A stretch of DNA of 64,000 bases from Centrapalus pauciflorus. Taxonomy: Eukaryota; Streptophyta; Magnoliopsida; Asterales; Asteraceae. Position 1 is the stretch's first letter, and the number at the start of each line of letters is the position of its first letter. This document shows, piece after piece, positions 57,539 through 64,000 of the stretch. The stretch spans positions 1-64,000 of the forward strand of contig JAANYP010004440.1 in NCBI GenBank assembly GCA_020465985.1, in the 5' to 3' direction. The position numbers and the translations under genes are program-made. The notes below the pieces were generated by a model, which worked only from the letters and a program-made list of their open reading frames with translations, was not told where the DNA came from and did no database searches.

Positions 57539-59982
57539 CCTATTTTCTTTCATGTGCAGGAGATTACCACAGGTCCAAACAACAAATGGTTCGTCGACAG
57601 TGGATGCTCCAGGCACATGAAGGGGGAAAGAGGTCTGCTTACAGACTTCAAGGGTGGGAATCGGGGGTTTGTATCATTCGCCGGCAACAAAGGAGGAACT
57701 ATCACTGGAACTGGAGAAGTCACTAATGGGACGATTACATTGGATCAAGTTTTTCACGTTGATAAACTGGTTCATAATCTCATTAGTGTATCTCAAATCT
57801 GTGATAAGAAGAATTCAGTGCTTTTCACTAACACTGAAGCGTTAATGCTAAAACCGGGATTCAAGATACCTGAAGATTGGATATTGATGCGGGCTCCAAG
57901 GAAGAACGACTTGTACATGCTTGATATGAACAAGCCAGATACTTCGATGGGTCCGATCTGCTTACTATCAAAAGCTTCGGAGACGGAATCGGTATTGTGG
58001 CACAGACGCATGGCTCACTTGCACCTAAGGAAGATGAACTACATAACGAAGAATGGACTGGTGCAAGGTGTCCCTATGAAGAGCTTTCAGTTCGAGGACA
58101 AGTGTCTACCATGCAAGAAGGGCAAACAACATAAGAAGACACACAAGTCCAAGACGCAGAATTCCATAACCTCAACATTCGATTTGTTGCACATGGATCT
58201 TTTCGGTCCAATCAACAAAAGGAGTATAGGAGGTAGTTGGTTTTGTTTAGTTATCACTGACGATTACTCACGATTTTCTTGGGTTTTCTTTTTAGGTACA
58301 AAGGACGAGACGGCTTCCAAGCTCATCGGGTTCTTAGACCAAGTGGAGAATTCCTACAGAACAAGGGTTAAAAGGCTACGTAGTGATAATGGAACAGAGT
58401 TCAAAAACACTGTAATTGGTGTATATTGCCTATCAAAGGGCATCGTGCATCAATTCAGTTCACCATATGAACCTCAACAAAATGGGGTGGCCGAACTTAA
58501 AAATAGGACATTGATTGAGTCTGCAAGGACTATGCTTTCGGATTCAAAGCTTCCTACCATGTTTTGGGGGGAGGCAGTGAATACCGCGTGTCATATTTTA
58601 AACCGAGTCCTTACAGTCAAATCTTTGAAAAAAACATATTATGAAATTTTGAATAAACGACCACCTAATTTAACTGGATTCGAACCGTTTGGGGTACCAT
58701 GCACTCTTTTGCGAACAAAACATCAACCGAAGTTTGGTGAAAAGGCTGATGAAGGATACTTCCTAGGTTATGTGCCGAACTCACCAAACAAACGGGTTTT
58801 TAACAAAACGAATGGTACGGTTGAGATTGTGTATAACATCGAAGTCACAAGTTATACACATGAACCCCAATCTGGTCCGGAATGGATATTTGACTATGAA
58901 AAATTATTTGAGTCATTTAACATTCCTTTGGATGATAATGCAGGTACAATCGAAAAGGACATGGCGACGTTGCATCTGAATGACGATGGCCATATCTTTC
59001 CGAGAACTACGTTTGAATCCACATCTGAGCCTACTGCGACTGTAGATGGATCTCCAGAAGTTGCTGATCAAGAAGCACCTACAACTGAGAATCAGACTCA
59101 AGCATCAAGTTCCAACTCTGAGGAAAACGTCCACGAGGAGGAAAATGTAGAAGCTGAGCCTGTTCCCCCATTAGGTGAAATAGGATCTAACTTAGGAGAT
59201 AATCTAAGGGTTGATGAGATAGAGACCTCTAGGATTAACAAGAATCATCCTATAGAAAGCATCATAGGAAATCCTAACGAGGGTGTGAGGACTAGGAGTA
59301 GTTTAAATAACAACACTGTGTTGTTGTCGATGATAAATGACTCCGAGGCATATCACACTTGTCTCTATTCATGTTTCATATCGCAAGTAGAGCCTAAGAA
59401 TGTGCAAATGGCACTTAAGGATAACTCCTGGGTTGAAGCGATGCAGGAAGAACTTTCGCAATTTAGGAAACTAGAAGTGTGGGAGTTAGTTCCATTACCT
59501 CGAGGGGAAGTTGCCATAGGAACCAAATGGGTTTTTAAGTGAAAAAGAGACGATCGGGGTATAGTCACGCGCAACAAGGCTAGGCTAGTTGTAAAGGGTT
59601 TCAACCAAGAGGAGGGAATCGATTACAACGAGGTATTTGCACCAGTAGCAAGGCTGGAAGCCATTAGGTTGTTTCTAGCTTTTGCCTCCTTCAAGGGCTT
59701 TAAGGTATATCAATTGGAGGTTAAGAGTGCTTTCCTGTATGGGAAAGTGAAGGAGTTGGTGTATGTAGAACAACCGCCCGGATTTACAGATCCAAAATAT
59801 CCTGATAGAGTATATCGCTTAGATAAGGCTCTATATGGATTGCATCAGGCACCTAGGGCGTGGTATGAGACTCTATCCAACCATTTATTAGAGAACGGGT
59901 TTGAAAGGGGTAGGATAGATAGTACTCTGTTTGTTAAAAGGAAGGGAGATCATTTTATCTTGGTACAAGTGTACGTCGATGA
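57539..59982 (+). pseudogene. C5 protease, integrase and first half of reverse transcriptase
   Basis: Follows gag in the same frame after TAA; a TTTCTTTCATGTGCAG acceptor-like sequence ends at 57559. Protease WFVDSGCSRHMKG; zinc region LWHRRMAHLHL ... CLPCKKGKQHKKTHK; integrase LLHMDLFGPI, VITDDYSRFSW, LRSDNGTEFKN and NGVAELKNRTLIE, all catalytic residues kept. RT: TKWVFK, TGA (59540-59542), RNKARLVVKGFNQEEG, then YQLEVKSAFLYG, where the first catalytic Asp is Glu, and LVQVYVDD, after which E5 begins. Confidence 0.93.
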
Positions 59983-60358
59983 TGTAACAGCCCGTAATTT
60001 ATTAAATATAAATTACAGCATCAGACTATGGATAATAAAGCAATTTTATCCAAATATTAGTAATTAACCGAAAACATGAATCTTAAATAGTTAATTATAT
60101 TAAGTTATAATTAATTATGAAAAGTTGCCCCAAAATTAGCTGAAATAAAGTTGATAATTAAAATTCAGCTAAATGTCAAATTAAAGACTGAAAATATCGA
60201 AACGGACTAAAATGAATAAAAATATGACTAAAAGACAATTATAGCAAATCTAGAACTCCTTTGCTATTATTTGCATCTGAAATGCAAATCAGATTGATGG
60301 GAATAAAAGTTGGTCGATTCCGGAAATTCAGTAGAAAATCTGATTTTCCCTATTTTCC

Positions 60359-60366
60359 TATAAATA
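60359..60366 (+). promoter_or_regulatory. E5 5' LTR TATA box
   Basis: TATAAATA, 198 nt before the donor-like site, the same spacing as E3. Confidence 0.75.
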
Positions 60367-60824
60367 GAGCACTCCTCCTCATTTCTTGAGTTTGGAAGCT
60401 TGAACTCTCTCTCCTTCTCTCTCGACACCCTCACCTTCTCTCTAGAATTTCTCCTAAACGAACCGTCGGATTCTCGTGATTTATACGCCATCGGTTAGAG
60501 ACCGTCGAGCTCTACACGAATCTACCATTGCATGTTTGATTTCGTCCGGATTTAAGGTAAAATCGACCCCTTTTTCTGACTTTTAGTTCGGTTTTGTTGA
60601 GCAAATTCGAGTTTGCTCATATCCCCTTCATTTGAAGCTGATTTGCTCTCGTTTAGGACTTGTTTTTGCTTGGAAATCATCTATAGTCGAAGGATATAGC
60701 TTGGACGAAGGTTAGTAACTATTTTTCCCTCATTTATGCTCATGTTTAGTTGCTAAAAACCTAGAAAAATGATGAACTAGAAGAACAAATTCGAGAAATT
60801 CATGTATAGACTCGAAGGTGTTGG

Positions 60825-61160
60825 TTTCGAATCTAACCCCCCTAGATTCGAATGAGTGACCTTCGAATCTATCTTCCTTTGACATTGAATTGGTTGTTTC
60901 GAATCTGATTGTCTAGATTTGAATGTGTGTCTTGAATATATGTGTTTCGAATCTAATCCATTAGACTCGAAGATGTATGTTTTCGAATCTAATCCCTTAG
61001 ACTCGAATTAGCTGCCTTCGAATCTATCTTCCCTAGTTTAGAATCTGTTGATTTCGAATCTAACCCCTAGATTCGAGAATGCTATTTGAATCTAATCCTA
61101 TTTCGAATCTAATGCTATTCGAATCTAATCCTATTTGAATCTAATGTTGTTCGAATCTGT
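60825..61160 (+). repeat. TCGAATCT array in E5 LTR
   Basis: Ten exact TCGAATCT copies with variants such as TAGATTCG and TAGACTCGAA, longer than in E3, so copy number changes between family members. Confidence 0.85.
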
Positions 61161-61976
61161 ATCAATTAAAATTTGGTTTTTGTTCCAAGCCTAAGATTAA
61201 TTCCTAAATCAGATTAAGTTATTAAACAACCTATTGTAAATGAAAGTATCTTTTGATTATGATAAAAATCACAAGTTTCAAGTTGCATATCTACTATATG
61301 CACAAATAAATTAACAGACTCTGTATGAACCCTTAGAAATTATATGTCATGTTTCACCTTGCTAGTAATACGATTGACCTTGTTTCAAGGCCACACATCT
61401 GTAATTAGATGGATCGTATTAATCTGATAAGAATAGACTCACTTTGGGACGATAGGAACTACCTTAGACTCGACAGATGACAATAACCTGAGTGTGTAAC
61501 TAGGGTTATATAGATCATGTTACAGACTTGACATTAATATACCAGACTTGAAACTGAACTGCAGGAAACCGCCGAACTGACAGAGTAAACTGAACAGCTT
61601 AATTCGTTAAGCATTATCTGACTACGGACTACTGTGAGTGATAGATTTCATTGATTATTGCATATGTTTCGATACATATTGGTGAATGTCATTGACTGTA
61701 TGGAAACTTCCGATTGATGCTGCATGTTTCTTTAATACAATATTGTATCATAGAAACGTATTTTGACATTGCTGAAGCTTGACACTTGAATTGCCTTGAT
61801 TGCATGTTCACTTTTACATTTTATGTAAACACTTATCATGCTTACTTCTTACCTGACTGTTCATATATTTGCCGCTGCATACTGCATTATCCGACAGGAC
61901 CGAATGTGAGATCTCCATTCACAGGAGGGAATTCTGCAGATTCCTTTCCTATATGACTTGTTTCCATACACTTCCC

Positions 61977-61994
61977 GTAGGGCTTCGGCCTTAC
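61977..61994 (+). other. UUCG hairpin in E5 LTR
   Basis: Same 18 nt as in E3, GTAGGGCTTCGGCCTTAC. The outer TTCCC/GGGAA pairing is kept although the bulge sequence differs. Confidence 0.7.
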
Positions 61995-62481
61995 ACATGG
62001 GAATACTGACTGGGTTGCCTCCCAACCTTTTGCCGTCTCTGACGTATTGACTTGCCGACAGGAGCTGATTGTATGTTATATATGTGTGGTAGCTAATGGA
62101 ACTCTGTTAACTCACTAAGCAATGTTAGCTTACTCTGTCATGACAACTCTTTTACAGGAAAAGCTGATAAAGGCAAGACCATTGCAGGTAGTTCGTCCCA
62201 GGCTAAGTGAATCTGGACTTTGATGAATAGCAGACTTTTGGGACTTTTGTTGACGCCTATTTTGAAAAGATGATGCGGTCTCAGGTAGCTTGTTCAGTCT
62301 TCCGCACTCTGATTGAAGATTTGGAAGCTAGTTTAGACCACCATTTGATCTTTAATATATTGTTGTAATTAAGTAATCAGGCAGATGGACCTGTGGTATC
62401 AAACAATTAGTAATATTTATTATTGAATGAAATGAAATATTATGACGTGTACTGTTTGTGGTAACTTGGATGTTACAAAGT

Positions 62482-62493
62482 TGGTATCGGAGC
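62482..62493 (+). other. E5 primer-binding site, one mismatch
   Basis: TGGTATCGGAGC, A-to-G compared with E3. Confidence 0.85.
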
Positions 62494-62834
62494 AGCAGTT
62501 TAATCATCGGATTGGCCACCCGATACTTAAACTACTGGTATGGTATGGACTATGTGACTCTGAATTCCCGAACAAGTCACCGAGGCCTAGGGTAACTTAA
62601 TTAGTAAAGGACTACCCACACAACTTGACCTAAGATAGGCAAATGATGACTGATAGGATGGGGGAGGGATTGACTTCTTGATACTGACTTGACTTTGACT
62701 TGACTTTGTGCCAGCCTGACTGACTGCCTTCATATCTATGAATTTAGATGTGATTATCTGACGTAGGAATTATGACTCGAACTGTGCTTACTTGAATCAG
62801 GAAATAATAGTTATTTCCTTTATATTTTCAGCCA

Positions 62835-64000
62835 ATGGCTGATAAGAATCCGACTGTTGCCGGTTCCTCAAGGGTTGATAAAGCTGCTGATGCTGCGGCT
62901 GATCAACATAAGGAGTCTGTTCATGTAGAAGACTTAGGCACTGACCCTGAAAATACTGCTAATGACTCAAGCAGTACTGCCACCCCTGTGCCTCCTCAGC
63001 AGGCTCAGTTGATAGATCTCGTTCATAAGTTAAATGAGGATAACCGTAGGCAAATGCAGCTTATGATGGATAGGAACCGACTGCAGACTGATATGGCAGT
63101 TGAAGACCGATTTAAGGAGATTAAGGACTTGCTGACCAAGGGTAAAGTAGTGATGCAGACTGACGAAGTAAACCAGCGTGAAATTGAATTTAAGCGCCGG
63201 GAAGAAGAACTTAGGTTGCGAGAACTTAAGTTGCAGGAGTTAGAACTGAAGTATAAGGAAGAGATGTTAGCGAAGCCCAAGAAAGACCGAAAGAGGAAAC
63301 ATAGGCATGTGTCATCTGATGAAAGTGAGACTGACTCTTCCGACCATCACGTTAAGGTGGGACGAGAGTGTACGAAAGCAAGGTACAAGATCTGTAACAG
63401 ACTATGAGCTGGAATTTACCAGGCTCTCGCTGTTATCTGATCATCCTGTGGACACTGATGAAAGGAGAAGGGATTTGTTTGTGGATGGTCTGGATCGAGA
63501 AATTCGGAAGTTTGTGAAGTCTGGCAGACCAAGAAGTTATATAGAAGCAGTTGAAATTGCTAGGGTAGGTGAGCTTGAAATCTATCCTGAGCGAGCGTGC
63601 CCTTTTATTGCTAAATCTAGTAAGAAGGAAAAATCTGAGAAAGCTGGGAAGGAGAAAAAGAATGAAGGTTCAAGGAAAGGAGATAAGCAGTCTTCTAAGA
63701 AGGCTAAATCGTATGCTGTGACCTCGGCGCCAAAGCCTGCTTGTCCTCGCTGCAAGCAAATTCATGAAGGAAAGTGCGATCCTGCGTTCGTTAAGTGCTA
63801 CTGCTGCAGACAGAATGGTCATGATAGGTCAGAATGTCCCAGGCGCAGTGAGGCTTGCCGAAATTGCATTACGTTGGGGCACCATGCTAAAGACTGTACC
63901 AGGCCCCGATTTGTTCCTCCGCCTGCATCTTCACCTCAGCAATCAGTCAAAGGTTCTTCTGCCCCGAGGAATCAACCAAGATCTTTCCAGATGACAGCCG
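62835..64000 (+). pseudogene. E5 Gag with internal deletion
   Basis: Starts MADKNPTVAGSSRVDKAADA. TCA at the position where E3 has its first stop shows the ancestral serine. At about 63373 the sequence jumps from KVGREC to the part after the capsid-like domain. Relative to E3 about 308 nt are missing, including LEDGAGRWW and most of the YCPQDVKRQ region. The frame closes at 63407 and resumes in another frame (LEFTRLSLLSDHPV). Both zinc knuckles, CYCCRQNGHDRSEC and CRNCITLGHHAKDC, are intact. It runs on past the window end towards protease. Confidence 0.93.

Larger units (their letters stand above)
53372..59982 (+). mobile_element. C5: Ty1/copia element, cut by E5
   Basis: Plus strand: 5' LTR, tRNA-Met PBS, leader, gag, protease, integrase and the first half of RT up to YVDD. 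The rest lies beyond E5, outside the window. It is inserted into C4 gag. It has one frameshift and one stop in gag, and one stop in RT, far fewer than C2-C4, so it is younger. Gag resembles that of C1. Confidence 0.93.
59983..62477 (+). repeat. E5 5' LTR
   Basis: About 2.5 kb, TGTAACAGCCCG ... GGATGTTACA. It has TATAAATA (60359-60366), an AAG/GTAAAA donor-like site (60557), ten exact TCGAATCT copies (about 60825-61160) and the UUCG hairpin (61977-61994). Confidence 0.95.
60557..62831 (+). other. E5 candidate 5'-leader intron
   Basis: Donor-like TTTAAG/GTAAAAT and acceptor-like TTATATTTTCAG, the latter 3 nt before the gag ATG at 62835. Equivalent to the pair in E3, though the donor is weaker (A instead of G at intron position 5). 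Confidence 0.4.
59983..64000 (+). mobile_element. E5: Ty3/gypsy chromovirus, same family as E3, runs off the window
   Basis: 5' LTR, PBS and gag start match E3 closely. The right part is outside the window. Five bases before it, GATGA (59978-59982), should be the target duplication. The gag has an internal deletion. LTR divergence from E3 is moderate, so these are separate members of the family. Confidence 0.94.

Overview
This is nuclear DNA from a flowering plant: AT-rich, with no bacterial-type gene order and made almost entirely of nested LTR retrotransposons. Every primer-binding site I can read matches plant initiator tRNA-Met. The Ty3/gypsy elements are chromoviruses, probably Tekay (Del), with a chromodomain at the end of integrase. 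The Ty1/copia elements have Gag proteins of a type I associate with Asteraceae (a PDDLEEMDLKW motif), so a daisy-family host is my guess; that is inference, not shown by the window. I see no host gene with intact structure.

Element names used throughout: gypsy-type E1-E6 and copia-type C1-C5. Left block: C1 (copia, minus strand, positions 1-33294, left end outside the window) carries two insertions in its integrase. E1 (326-10701, minus, target duplication TGCTG) is one; E2 (10876-29164, minus, target duplication TCTTT) is the other. E2 itself carries E3 (11114-20993, plus, target duplication GTTCT) in its left LTR. C1 in turn sits in the gag of E6, a relative of E2, whose right LTR is truncated at 34990.

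Middle block: C2 (34991-40969) and C3 (40970-51302) are two same-strand copies of one copia family, joined through a truncated LTR. A solo LTR of the E1 family (E4, 37355-39861, target duplication TGTGT) interrupts C2. C3 has a third open reading frame downstream of pol. C3 lies against the gag of C4 (51303-53371, minus).

Right block: C5 (copia, plus) starts at 53372 inside C4 and is cut at 59982, directly after its YVDD reverse-transcriptase codons, by E5 (59983 to the window end, same family as E3).

All coding regions carry stops, frameshifts or deletions. The most interesting signals are: (1) a conserved splice-donor-like site about 200 nt after the TATA box of each gypsy LTR family, matched by a splice-acceptor-like site just before the gag start, which would remove LTR sequence, hairpin and primer-binding site from a spliced RNA; (2) E2, a recently moved non-autonomous chromovirus that kept gag and a chromodomain tail but lost protease to integrase, and holds unexplained exon-like DNA; (3) TCGAATCT and ATCCGAATTCGGAT arrays, the first shared by gypsy and copia LTRs; (4) C2 and C3 sharing the same stops and frameshifts; (5) a repeated stop plus CAG acceptor-like layout at the gag/pol boundary of three copia elements.
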